The position numbers and the translations under genes are program-made. A model generated the notes under the pieces. It searched no databases. It was not told the DNA's origin and saw only the letters and a list, made by a program, of their open reading frames with translations. Positions 18,584 to 26,345 of a stretch of DNA of 48,662 nucleotides are shown here, one piece after another (the first letter of the stretch is position 1; every line of letters begins with the position of its first letter). Source of the DNA: an uncultured Scytonema sp. (GTDB lineage: Bacteria > Cyanobacteriota > Cyanobacteriia > Cyanobacteriales > Nostocaceae); contig CALMVQ010000180.1 in assembly GCA_937873135.1 (NCBI GenBank), positions 1 through 48,662 on the forward strand. The letters are read 5' to 3'.

Positions 18584-18912
18584 TAAATCTCTTCATCCTC
18601 GGAGTATATTCCAGCTCGACTCACAGCATAGTCGGAAAGCAGAGGAGTATCTTGCCTGTGGCTGTCTGCCCATTCACGAAATGCCTTCACCCATTCATCC
18701 GGGGTGGCGGTTTCATAAAATGGACGTTCAACTTTAGACTTTACCAACTGCAATAGCATCGCATCAAGGAGAGGTTTTACTGTTTCTTCTGATAAATTTG
18801 TGATCTTCATTAACGTTTGGGTAATTTGTTGGATATCTTGTGTGTGAGAAGACTTAAATTCATGAAGCACTTGAGATTCACTATTTTTATCTATGGATGT
18901 GTTGGTGTTCAT
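18583..18912 (-). CDS. VapB-like antitoxin (cyanobacterial type), orphaned
   Basis: A 109-residue protein. The C-terminal part, with TPDEWVKAFREWADSH and LLSDYAVSRAGIYSE, matches the toxin-binding region that precedes PIN toxins in many cyanobacterial TA pairs. The longer N-terminal part (SEETVKPLLDAMLLQLVKSK) is helical and unassigned. Its stop overlaps the start of the truncated PIN toxin by one base. With the toxin destroyed it may persist as an orphan or cross-neutralise other PIN toxins. No convincing ribosome-binding site is visible before the ATG at 18912. Confidence 0.7.
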   Translation of the reverse strand: MNTNTSIDKNSESQVLHEFKSSHTQDIQQITQTLMKITNLSEETVKPLLDAMLLQLVKSKVERPFYETATPDEWVKAFREWADSHRQDTPLLSDYAVSRAGIYSEDEEI

Positions 18913-18980
18913 AGGAATTGAAGAAATTCGGTTTGACGATTAACTTTACTAGAGTGCTACTCTCTGAGTTTAATTTAAAC

Positions 18981-19011
18981 GATATAAACGATATAAACGA
19001 TATAAACGATA
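18981..19011. repeat. Nine-base tandem repeat upstream of permease 2
   Basis: Three perfect copies of GATATAAAC (18981-19007) plus a partial fourth, about 100 bases before the permease 2 start and 70 bases upstream of the antitoxin start on the other strand. This is an unstable short tandem repeat of the type common in cyanobacterial spacers. Confidence 0.8.
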
Positions 19012-19112
19012 AAAATACCTGACTTTCCCCCTGCTCTTTTTGGTGGAGCGATGTCTGACGACAAGCCGCTCCGCATCTACGCTTACTACATCCCTACAAA
19101 AGACAAATAACA

Positions 19113-20036
19113 GTGACTAATTTCTTTTCTGATTATCTGGTTTCCAGTCTTCGTCTTGCGGTACCTTTAGCTTTTGCTGCACTGGGAGGACTTTACTCAG
19201 AACGTTCAGGGGTACTAAACATCGCTTTAGAAGGAATGCTCTTAACTGGGGCTTTTACGAGTGCTGTCGCTACTTTTTATACAAATAATCCTTGGATAGG
19301 TGTCCTTGCAGCTTTTGTAAGTGGAGGATTGGTGGGATTACTTCATGCGTTCTTGTCTGTCAGTTTGCGGGTTGAGCAATTGGTTTCTGGGTTAGCAATT
19401 AATCTCGTAGCAGCTGGAGTAACATCGTTTCTCGCACGGTTGGTTTTTAGCAGTGGGAACACTCAGCGTCTGGTGGGAATTCAGCCAATCATCATTCCCA
19501 GTCTAGCTCATCTTCCCTTGCTCGGTCCTCTCTTATTTCAGCAAGATGCTCTGGTGTATTTGCTATTTATTCTAGTTGCGTTGAGTACATATATATTATT
19601 TTATACGAAATTTGGTCTGACGCTACGTGCTGTCGGAGAATATCCCAAGGCTGTTGACACGTCTGGGATCTCAGTACCACGGGTACGTTATCTTGCTGTG
19701 ATTATGAGTGGTTGTCTAGCTGGATTGGGTGGTGCATATTTAAGCTTAGTGCAAGTAAAATACTTTGCCGAAGGAATGAGTGCTGGAAAAGGTTTTATCG
19801 CGATCGCCGCATTAATTTTCGGCAAGTGGCATCCTATATTCAGTTTTTTCGCTTGCTTACTCTTTGGTGCTACAGAAGCCTTGCAATTACGAATTCAAGC
19901 AATAGGTGTGAATATTCCTTACCAATTTTTAAGTATGCTGCCCTATACAGTCGCAATCCTCGCTTTAGTTGGTTTAGCTGGTAGATCTAAGCCACCTGCA
20001 TCTTTAGGCATTCCTTATCCGGAAAAGAAGATTTGA
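19113..20036 (+). CDS. BMP/nucleoside-type ABC transporter permease 2
   Basis: A 307-residue membrane protein of the same permease family as the gene at 16466, matching the NupQ-like half: YSERSGVLNIALEGMLLTGA and LRVEQLVSGLAINLVAAGVT. About eight or nine membrane segments. It should pair with permease 1 and the ATPase to form the importer but is separated by 1.6 kb containing two inverted genes, so it needs its own promoter. The start is GTG at 19113 with a poor ribosome-binding site. Its last codons overlap the relict glycosyltransferase sequence on the other strand. Confidence 0.9.
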   Translation: MTNFFSDYLVSSLRLAVPLAFAALGGLYSERSGVLNIALEGMLLTGAFTSAVATFYTNNPWIGVLAAFVSGGLVGLLHAFLSVSLRVEQLVSGLAINLVAAGVTSFLARLVFSSGNTQRLVGIQPIIIPSLAHLPLLGPLLFQQDALVYLLFILVALSTYILFYTKFGLTLRAVGEYPKAVDTSGISVPRVRYLAVIMSGCLAGLGGAYLSLVQVKYFAEGMSAGKGFIAIAALIFGKWHPIFSFFACLLFGATEALQLRIQAIGVNIPYQFLSMLPYTVAILALVGLAGRSKPPASLGIPYPEKKI

Positions 20037-20117
20037 TGATAAGCCTGAATTGTTTGACGGGCGATACGGCTTAAGCCGTTGCCAAGGGCATCGCATTTCA
20101 AACTATAGTTTTTCAGT
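20023..20117 (-). pseudogene. Relict 3' end of a glycosyltransferase gene (direct repeat of 21721-21787)
   Basis: Read on the minus strand, this stretch encodes LKNYS, then an inserted segment, then RQTIQAYHQIFFSG and a stop. It matches the C terminus of the intact glycosyltransferase at 21698-22897 (LKNYSWNAIAHQTIQAYHQI). The extra DNA relative to the intact copy is 27 bases, in frame, and includes the palindrome ACGGCTTAAGCCGT. The rest of the gene is absent. The two copies are in the same orientation and flank the XRE/PIN gene pair. Confidence 0.75.
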
Positions 20118-20261
20118 TTTGTTTGAATATTGAACTTTCATTAGATATGAGCTAGCACAGTGTTCATAAAACTAACAATATCGAGAGTAATTTTGTTGCT
20201 AAATCGGGCTAATATGAAGTGAAATGTTAGATTATCAAACAAAGCTTAGGTTCAAAGGAGA

Positions 20262-20762
20262 ATGAATTACGCACAACTAGGTAGCCGAATTCGCCTTGCA
20301 AGGGAAGAGGCTTTGCTGTCTCAAGATGCAGTGGCACATCATCTTGAACTGCCGCGTTCTGCTGTGTCTTTGATTGAGAGTGGCAAACGCAAGGTAGACA
20401 CTCTGGAACTCGAACGGTTTTCCCGTTTAGTTGGCAAAAGTATTCTGTTTTTTTTTAATGAAGGGTATAGAGCAGTAGAAGCTAGCAATTTTGAGGAGGA
20501 TGACTCAACTCAGATCCTTTTGGGTGCCAACCAAGTTATTGACACTGTCCCTCCCTTAGAAAAAGTCAATCAATTTCCTGATGAGTACACGGAAATGGCA
20601 TTTGAGGCATATCGTTTAGGCAAAATCAGCTTAAGTAAGTTAGCTGAACTCTTAGAAATTACCTTGGAAGAAGCAAAAAATGAATCTCTGACAAGAGAGA
20701 TTCCTCTTAATTTGGGGATCAATTCTGAGTTAGAACTTTTGAACGATGTTGAAAACGCTTAA
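20262..20762 (+). CDS. XRE-family HTH antitoxin-like regulator
   Basis: A 166-residue protein with an N-terminal XRE/HTH_3 domain (residues about 5-60: GSRIRLAREEALLSQDAVAH, RSAVSLIESGKRKVD). The C-terminal part (about 118-145, AFEAYRLGKISLSKLAELL) resembles the short second helix-turn-helix of UPF0175-type antitoxins. GGAG precedes the ATG at a good distance. A PIN-domain gene follows on the same strand after 266 bases, so the two probably form an XRE/PIN toxin-antitoxin pair with autoregulation expected. Confidence 0.8.
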   Translation: MNYAQLGSRIRLAREEALLSQDAVAHHLELPRSAVSLIESGKRKVDTLELERFSRLVGKSILFFFNEGYRAVEASNFEEDDSTQILLGANQVIDTVPPLEKVNQFPDEYTEMAFEAYRLGKISLSKLAELLEITLEEAKNESLTREIPLNLGINSELELLNDVENA

Positions 20763-20911
20763 AAGTTGGAGTCAAAATACATTCGTCATTCGTCAGAATC
20801 AATCTCATTCTTGAATCTCACCCCAACGACAGTGAAGATAATGTGCATACATTGGTGATTTAAATCCCTTCAATTTCTGTAGCTTCGCAATTCACCTTCA
20901 TGCTGAATGCT

Positions 20912-20976
20912 GTACGGGCAGGTTTTACTAGATAACTTACAAAGCGATAAAATCAATCGAACAAACCTGCCCCTAC
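20912..20976. repeat. Inverted repeat between XRE and PIN genes
   Basis: GTACGGGCAGGTTT (20912-20925) and AAACCTGCCCCTAC (20963-20976) pair at 13 of 14 positions around a 37-base loop. It is a palindromic dispersed repeat that enlarges the normally short space between antitoxin and toxin genes and could weaken their coupling. Confidence 0.7.
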
Positions 20977-21028
20977 TCCTGAATTCTTTTTATTAACGAT
21001 TTAGTGTGAAGATTGAACGGAAAAAAGA

Positions 21029-21607
21029 GTGAAATCAAAAAGTACAGAACCAGAGGAAATGCCAATAATTTTTGATAACACTGTAGTGAGTAATTTTGCT
21101 CTTGCACAGGTTTTTTATGTCCTCCAAAGGCTCTACCAAAATAGAGCTTTTGTTGGTAAGGCTGTCCAACGCGAAATCCAAGCAGGGATTAACAGCGCTT
21201 CCACATCTGCTAGTTTGAAAAATCGAAATAAACTGCGGGAAATAAACCAAGCTTTAGATGATGGTTGGCTACAAACACCTCCAGACGAAGTTAATCCTAA
21301 TGATGATGCTGTTGAGTTACGATTAACCTTAGAGTACAGTCAACGCTTTGGTGCGGGGGAGTCAGAAGCGATGGCTATAGCCCATAACCGTAATTGGGTT
21401 TTTGCTTCTGATGATGGTGCAGCCAGAAATTTTGCCAAACAACGGGGTATTCGCTTAACAGGAACTTTAGGAATTCTCATCAAAGCTGTTAAAAATAAAA
21501 TTCTCTGTTTGTCTGTTGCTGATGCCATCCACGCCCAGATGATTGATGAGGGTTATCGTTCTCCCTTGTCTTACGAAAATGGCATTTCAATCTATCTCAA
21601 TCCATAA
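21029..21607 (+). CDS. PIN-domain (DUF3368-like) toxin
   Basis: A protein of 192 residues from GTG (21029), or 182 from the ATG at 21059 (MPIIFDNTVVSNFAL). The PIN ribonuclease fold is shown by the first aspartate in FDNTVVSN, the central acidic GAGESEAMAIAH, and the FASDDGAARNFAKQRG strand-helix, giving a full set of acidic metal-binding residues. The GTG has GGAA upstream at good spacing; the ATG has GAGG immediately before it. Likely the RNase toxin of the pair with the upstream XRE gene. Confidence 0.8.
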   Translation: MKSKSTEPEEMPIIFDNTVVSNFALAQVFYVLQRLYQNRAFVGKAVQREIQAGINSASTSASLKNRNKLREINQALDDGWLQTPPDEVNPNDDAVELRLTLEYSQRFGAGESEAMAIAHNRNWVFASDDGAARNFAKQRGIRLTGTLGILIKAVKNKILCLSVADAIHAQMIDEGYRSPLSYENGISIYLNP

Positions 21608-21697
21608 TACTTAAAGGGGATCTTTTTTTTGAACGGCGACAAAATTATGTGATCGCTCAACTTTTAACCAATGGGACAAATGATGCAAGTACGTTTT

Positions 21698-22897
21698 TTA
21701 ATTTAATTTTTTTCCTGCCAAAAATAAGATTTGATGATATGCTTGAATTGTTTGATGGGCGATCGCATTCCAACTATAATTTTTCAATGCATATTCTCGA
21801 GCGCGTAACCCCCGCCTCTGGCGTTCGTCAGGGTTCTGCAAAGCGATCTGAAGTAACCCGGTAAGTGAAGCTACATCCATTGTACTTACCCATCCCGACT
21901 CGCTATCGCGCACCTCTTGACAGATATGTACTTGATCTGAGATAATTACAGGTGTTCCTGCAACCATCGCCTCAGCGACAGCAATACCAAAATTTTCGTA
22001 GTAAGACGGCAAGACGAATAAATCAGCGGCTTGCAGTAAAGCAGACTTTAATTCACCTGTCACAAAGCCAGTAATGGTGGTGTGCGATCGCATTGATGAA
22101 GCTTGGATTTGAGCTTTAATCTGTTGTTCATAATCAGGATCTTGAGGATTCGTTCCCGCTAAAACAAAGTGAAAATCTAATCCAATCTCTAAAAGCTTTT
22201 CTAAAGCTGGAATAAGTAAATTTAACCCCTTTTTGGGGTCAATCCGCGACATAAATAATACTAAAGGTACATCTTCTGGTATGCCATATCTACTTTGCAC
22301 TACACTTCTCCCCTTTTGAAGCGGGAACTCAGGAGGGATCACGCCTAAAGGAATCACCAAATCCTGTGTGGCAACACCAAATCGTTCTGATATTTTCGCT
22401 TCCTGAACACTAGTAAAGTGAATGGCGGCGGCACCAGCTAAATTGGGACGTTCTAAAATTGCCGCATAAAGCTGTTTGAGTTGTTTTTTCTTCTGTAAAT
22501 CAGCAGGATCAAGAGTTCCCAAAGGACGCAAAATATAAGGTAGCTTTGAAATCCGACATACAGTCGCTGCCGCAGTACTTACAGGGGAAAATAAAGCATG
22601 AATATGAGCTAAATCGAACTCGCGGGCATGACGATTTAACCACTTCAATAAGTCGAGAGAGAATTTGTAGCGACGAAACGGAGCACAACGAAAGTAAATT
22701 ATTTGATAGCCATCCTGCTCAACTGGGCGATTTAAGGGAACATCCAAACGTTTTTGATCGATATCGCCATTACTATCGGTTGTGAGAACTACGACTTCCA
22801 CTCCTGCCCTTGCTAGTGCTGGTGCTAATCCTAGTACCATTTGACTGGGACCACCGTAAATCAGGGAAATCGAAGGCACTATTTGCAGAATTCGCAT
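21698..22897 (-). CDS. GT4-family glycosyltransferase
   Basis: A 399-residue GT-B fold glycosyltransferase of family GT4. The N-terminal acceptor-domain start is IYGGPSQMVLGLAPALARAG; the donor domain has VLFMSRIDPKKGLNLLIPAL and the nucleotide-sugar motif PSYYENFGIAVAEAMVAGTP with the E-x7-E pattern. It probably adds a sugar to an exopolysaccharide or lipid-linked glycan in the cytoplasm. The gene starts at ATG 22897. Its last ~67 coding bases are duplicated at 20023-20117 beyond the XRE/PIN pair. Confidence 0.88.
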   Translation of the reverse strand: MRILQIVPSISLIYGGPSQMVLGLAPALARAGVEVVVLTTDSNGDIDQKRLDVPLNRPVEQDGYQIIYFRCAPFRRYKFSLDLLKWLNRHAREFDLAHIHALFSPVSTAAATVCRISKLPYILRPLGTLDPADLQKKKQLKQLYAAILERPNLAGAAAIHFTSVQEAKISERFGVATQDLVIPLGVIPPEFPLQKGRSVVQSRYGIPEDVPLVLFMSRIDPKKGLNLLIPALEKLLEIGLDFHFVLAGTNPQDPDYEQQIKAQIQASSMRSHTTITGFVTGELKSALLQAADLFVLPSYYENFGIAVAEAMVAGTPVIISDQVHICQEVRDSESGWVSTMDVASLTGLLQIALQNPDERQRRGLRAREYALKNYSWNAIAHQTIQAYHQILFLAGKKLN

Positions 22898-23065
22898 TTT
22901 AACAGTTGTGAATTATTATACCACACCATATAACAAAAGATACTGCATTAGGCACCGAAGAGTCACTGAAATTTGCTTTTATAATGACTGTTGCTCTTTT
23001 TCCGGCTTTAACTTAAACTCTGTCAAGTAGATGAGAGAACCTTTGAAAATATCAGGTGATCCCTA

Positions 23066-23182
23066 ATGTCTGCAATTCCAGTCATTGATTTAGCTGCTTT
23101 CCGCAATGGTAATGCAGGCTCTCGGCAAACTGTAGTCAAACAAATCTATCAAGCTTGCCACCCCCTCAACAACTACTTTTAA
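23066..23182 (+). pseudogene. Truncated 2-oxoglutarate/Fe(II) oxygenase (isopenicillin-N-synthase-like)
   Basis: Starts ATG, SAIPVIDLAAFRNGN, continues to VVKQIYQACH and then runs into unrelated sequence, stopping after 38 codons. IPVIDL followed by a helix ending QACH is the standard N terminus of the non-haem dioxygenase family. The remaining ~270 residues, including the HxD...H iron site, are absent. The break falls about 20 bases before the end of the TpsB gene, so it marks the edge of a rearrangement, probably the arrival of the 25-kb minus-strand block. Confidence 0.7.
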
Positions 23183-23183
23183 C

Positions 23184-25049
23184 CTAAAATGACGGGCTAT
23201 ATATGATAGAAAAATAAATACCGTTATCTTGCAACGTTCGTTTGTCGGCATCGATTGAGATTAAAGGAAGACCATAATCGATTCGGGCTGATAAATTTCC
23301 TTGTTGCCATAGCAATCCCAATCCTGCACCAACTAGTGTATTTTGAACAAGATTACTTTTGCCATTATTCCAACCTGTACCAATGTCAATAAAGGGTGCA
23401 ACTTGCAGCACTCCATTATGGTTCGCTTTGAAAATAGGCAGGCGGAACTCTGTAGAAAATAATATGCCATTATCTGTCAACAATGCGTCTTGACGATATC
23501 CCCGAACAGTTTGTTGTCCCCCAATTCCAAATTGTTCAAGTGGAACTAAAGCCCTATCCGCAACTTGGATATTACCGCGCACGATTAATAATGTATCAGC
23601 AGCTAAAAGCCGCGTCCATTGAGCCTGCCCGCGCCAACTGAAAAAGCGACTGTCAGGAGCATTATTATTTATTGTTGCATCAAACAGACCTAACCCGAAA
23701 CTAAATTGCGATCGCGCTGCAAAAACTTGTCGTTCGTCTCGCTTAACCCAGTCTTGAAAAAATCGCAAAGCAGAAACGCGAGTGCGTCCTTCTTCATCTG
23801 CTCCCGGAGAAAGGGGATACCCACCGATGTTGTCAATACCCAGCTTTGTCTGACTTTGTTGTTGCGATAAAGTCAATCCAACCGCAAATTCCTCTCTTGA
23901 GCGTTGAAATAATGGCTGACGATAGCTGAGTTCGTAATAACTTGAATCTGCCTCAATATCGAGTTTATCGAAAGGAGGTTCAATTACATTACTGTTAATA
24001 TTACCATAGCCCAGGCGGAGTGTGCCGTTACGGGGATTCAGAGGAATTGTATAACTGACATCTACTTCGTTGCTACCATCTGTGTTTGTGTAGCCGACTC
24101 TTAACTGATCCCCAAAGCCAAGTAAATTTGCTTGATTCAATTCAACCTGACGGCGGAAACTACCAACGCTAGGCGATCGCCCGTTATCAATCGATGGGGT
24201 AATACTCAAAGTTTTCGCTTCAAGTATATTCACTTGCAACAAATTTTTTCCGGGACTGGTTCCAGCTTGCAAGTCAGCCGAGATGTTAGCGATGAGTGGG
24301 TCGAGTTGCAAAAGTCGCAATCCCTCTAGCAAACGATTGACATTGACTGGAGTGGTAGTTGCTTCCATTATGCGACTGCGGACATAATCGGGACGCAAAC
24401 GACGGCGGCCATTGATTTTAATGCCTTCAAGAGAACCTTCAATTATCTGAATTTTGACAATCCCATTTTCTAAAGTTTGAGGGGGAATGATGGCTGCGGA
24501 AGTGATATAGCCACGTTTAATGTAAAAGTTGGTAATTACTGAACGAGCTTGAAACAATTCTGCAAAGCTGAGGTTCCTTCCTGTATAGTCTTTGAGTAAT
24601 TGAGTGAGTTCTCGCGAACTAAAAACAGTACTGCCAACTATTTCAAATTGACGGACGAAGATAGTATTAAACGTATCACCAGGTAGTTCTGGCGGTGGTT
24701 GCCCAGTAGTTGGTTTTGGCAATAAATCTTCAGGGGGTGGAAGTTTAAGTGGTGTTTGCTCTGGCTGTGGGTTCGGGGGAAGCGATCGCGGAATATCTTG
24801 AGGAGGAATGTTCGGAACATCAATCCGCTGGGCAATATCGGTAAATCTTTCCTCAGATTGTAACGCAGATATGCCGCTATCTGCTTGGGCAGATGCACAG
24901 TTAGCTATTAAAAAGGTAAAAAGCACAAGGCAAAGGGTAGAAGGCAATCCCATAGATAAATATAGGAGTTTTAAATAAGACGAAGACCCTGGAAATAATC
25001 GTTTACTGATTATCCATAAAATGTTTTTAAGCAAATGCAAATTTAACAT
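23184..25049 (-). CDS. TpsB / ShlB-FhaC-HecB family outer-membrane transporter
   Basis: A 621-residue Omp85-superfamily protein that exports TpsA exoproteins across the outer membrane. A signal peptide follows M33 (MGLPSTLCLVLFTFLIANCA), so the true start may be at 24953. A proline-rich linker (about 90-128) precedes the POTRA region (about 133-285: VRQFEIVGSTVFSSRELTQL), then a 16-strand-type barrel to the C-terminal phenylalanine. The Omp85 hallmarks VRGY (in QQTVRGYRQD) and RIDYG are present. It is the only TpsB in view and should serve the three TpsA genes in the same block. Confidence 0.9.
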   Translation of the reverse strand: MLNLHLLKNILWIISKRLFPGSSSYLKLLYLSMGLPSTLCLVLFTFLIANCASAQADSGISALQSEERFTDIAQRIDVPNIPPQDIPRSLPPNPQPEQTPLKLPPPEDLLPKPTTGQPPPELPGDTFNTIFVRQFEIVGSTVFSSRELTQLLKDYTGRNLSFAELFQARSVITNFYIKRGYITSAAIIPPQTLENGIVKIQIIEGSLEGIKINGRRRLRPDYVRSRIMEATTTPVNVNRLLEGLRLLQLDPLIANISADLQAGTSPGKNLLQVNILEAKTLSITPSIDNGRSPSVGSFRRQVELNQANLLGFGDQLRVGYTNTDGSNEVDVSYTIPLNPRNGTLRLGYGNINSNVIEPPFDKLDIEADSSYYELSYRQPLFQRSREEFAVGLTLSQQQSQTKLGIDNIGGYPLSPGADEEGRTRVSALRFFQDWVKRDERQVFAARSQFSFGLGLFDATINNNAPDSRFFSWRGQAQWTRLLAADTLLIVRGNIQVADRALVPLEQFGIGGQQTVRGYRQDALLTDNGILFSTEFRLPIFKANHNGVLQVAPFIDIGTGWNNGKSNLVQNTLVGAGLGLLWQQGNLSARIDYGLPLISIDADKRTLQDNGIYFSIIYSPSF

Positions 25050-25140
25050 GAGACTTGAACAGAATAGATGAAGAAATAATGCGGTGTTGCAGCACTGTGT
25101 GAAGGAAAGTTAAAGCATTCGTCTTTCTTTGTGAAAAGAG

Positions 25141-25204
25141 AAACCGGGTTTTTCAACCTAAATACGTCGTTTATGCGTTTTATTTTCAACCAAAAACCCC
25201 GTTT
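25141..25204. repeat. Inverted repeat between response regulator and tpsB
   Basis: AAACCGGGTTTTT (25141-25153) and AAAAACCCCGTTT (25192-25204) are complementary at 12 of 13 positions. It lies just after the response-regulator stop and may end or attenuate transcription into tpsB, or be a dispersed repeat. Confidence 0.6.
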
Positions 25205-25205
25205 A

Positions 25206-25892
25206 TTAGGCGTTTTGCGTGGTTTCCTTTTCAAGAAAAACAGAATTGGCATAAATCGCAAGTTGCGATCGATTCTTTAGGTTTAAACGATTAAAAATGC
25301 TGTTGATGTGCGTTTTAACTGTACTTTCACTAATGAATAGTTTCTGAGCAATTTCTTGATTTGTTGCACCAATCGCTACTAAACGTGCTACATCTAATTC
25401 TCTGGGTGTTAATTCTGCCAGTGCGGGAGAAACAGATTGCGATATTGGCTTTGCTATATTTTGGCTAAGAACCCGCTCAAGAAGACCTGGTGCAAGTTGG
25501 GCATATCCACTGTTGATGGAGCGAATTGCATTCACAAGTTCATTTGAAGGCATATCTTTAAGAAGATAACCTTTCGCACCGACTCGAATCGCTTCACTCA
25601 CATCGCGATCATCATCATAAGTACTCAATACTAAAACCTTTACGTTGGGAAATCGTTGACAAATGATCCGGGTGGCAGTAGTGCCATTCATGACTGGCAT
25701 TCGCAAGTCCATTAACACAATATCCGGTTGTGGTGTTTCGACTTGTGTGATCGCGAAGCGTTCCAAAATAGAAATTGCTTCTTCTCCGTTCTCCCCCATA
25801 CCCACAATTTCTAAGTCAGGTTCTAGGCTCAAAATTGCTTTGAGACCTTGACGAACTAAACTTTGGTCGTCTACAAGTAATAAGCGAATCAT
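25206..25892 (-). CDS. NarL/FixJ-type response regulator (REC-LuxR HTH)
   Basis: A 228-residue regulator. The receiver domain has D8/D9, the phosphoacceptor D62 in IVLMDLRMPVMNG, the threonine region VLVLSTYDDD and the lysine in GYLLKDMP. The LuxR-type HTH (about 160-220) reads LTPRELDVARLVAIGATNQE, then STVKTHINSIFNRL. It lies 12 bases after a kinase-like gene and downstream of a full HisKA_3 kinase, its likely phosphodonor. Its position directly before tpsB suggests it controls the secretion genes; this is inference. Confidence 0.92.
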   Translation of the reverse strand: MIRLLLVDDQSLVRQGLKAILSLEPDLEIVGMGENGEEAISILERFAITQVETPQPDIVLMDLRMPVMNGTTATRIICQRFPNVKVLVLSTYDDDRDVSEAIRVGAKGYLLKDMPSNELVNAIRSINSGYAQLAPGLLERVLSQNIAKPISQSVSPALAELTPRELDVARLVAIGATNQEIAQKLFISESTVKTHINSIFNRLNLKNRSQLAIYANSVFLEKETTQNA

Positions 25893-25904
25893 ATAGCGTA
25901 CTTT

Positions 25905-26345
25905 TTAAAAATAAACATATCTTTCTTCCTCTAACTTTGTACGAGCGAGATTTTCTCTACTCTGTTCTGTGCTTTGAGGATGAGAAGAATCTTCACCCAT
26001 AGTTCTCACAATTTGACGTACTTCGTACATCAGAGTGCTACTCAGTTGGTAAGCTTCTGACAGTGATTGTTCAGCTTGTGTTGGGTTGAGTTGCCAAAGT
26101 TTTTGTACAACTTGTAGTTGGATATGCAAAGCTGCGATTGAATGCCCTAAGCCGTGATAAAAGTCAAGTAAATTGTGATTTTTTTCTTCAATGACTGTGA
26201 AGTATCTCATTCTTGATGCATAATTTTGTAGTTGTTGTTCAGCTAATATCAATTGTTGATGTTTTTGGCGATATCTACAAGTATTTTTTATCAATTGCCA
26301 AGCTAGCGTCAAGAAAAATATTCCAAATAACAAAATAGTTACCAT
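25905..26345 (-). CDS. Degenerate HisKA_3 kinase-like membrane protein without ATPase domain
   Basis: A 146-residue protein with one N-terminal membrane helix (ILLFGIFFLTLAWQLI), a coiled coil, and a HisKA_3-like dimerisation region (about 52-115). Compared with the neighbouring kinase, whose H box is RDLHDSLGH, this one reads LDFYHGLGH: the phosphoacceptor histidine position is Y63. There is no HATPase_c domain before the stop, and none in another frame before the next gene. The gene is intact, so it may heterodimerise with the neighbouring kinase or sequester the regulator. It could instead be a decaying kinase. Confidence 0.75.
   Translation of the reverse strand: MVTILLFGIFFLTLAWQLIKNTCRYRQKHQQLILAEQQLQNYASRMRYFTVIEEKNHNLLDFYHGLGHSIAALHIQLQVVQKLWQLNPTQAEQSLSEAYQLSSTLMYEVRQIVRTMGEDSSHPQSTEQSRENLARTKLEEERYVYF

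Noticed and set aside
18981-19011. Tandem GATATAAAC units, and similar 9-mers elsewhere, as a CRISPR remnant
   Set aside because: The units are directly adjacent without spacers and far too short.
20023-21787. Direct repeats around the TA pair as att sites of an integrative element
   Set aside because: There is no integrase, the repeats include coding sequence of the glycosyltransferase, and one copy carries an insertion; duplication or recombination is simpler.
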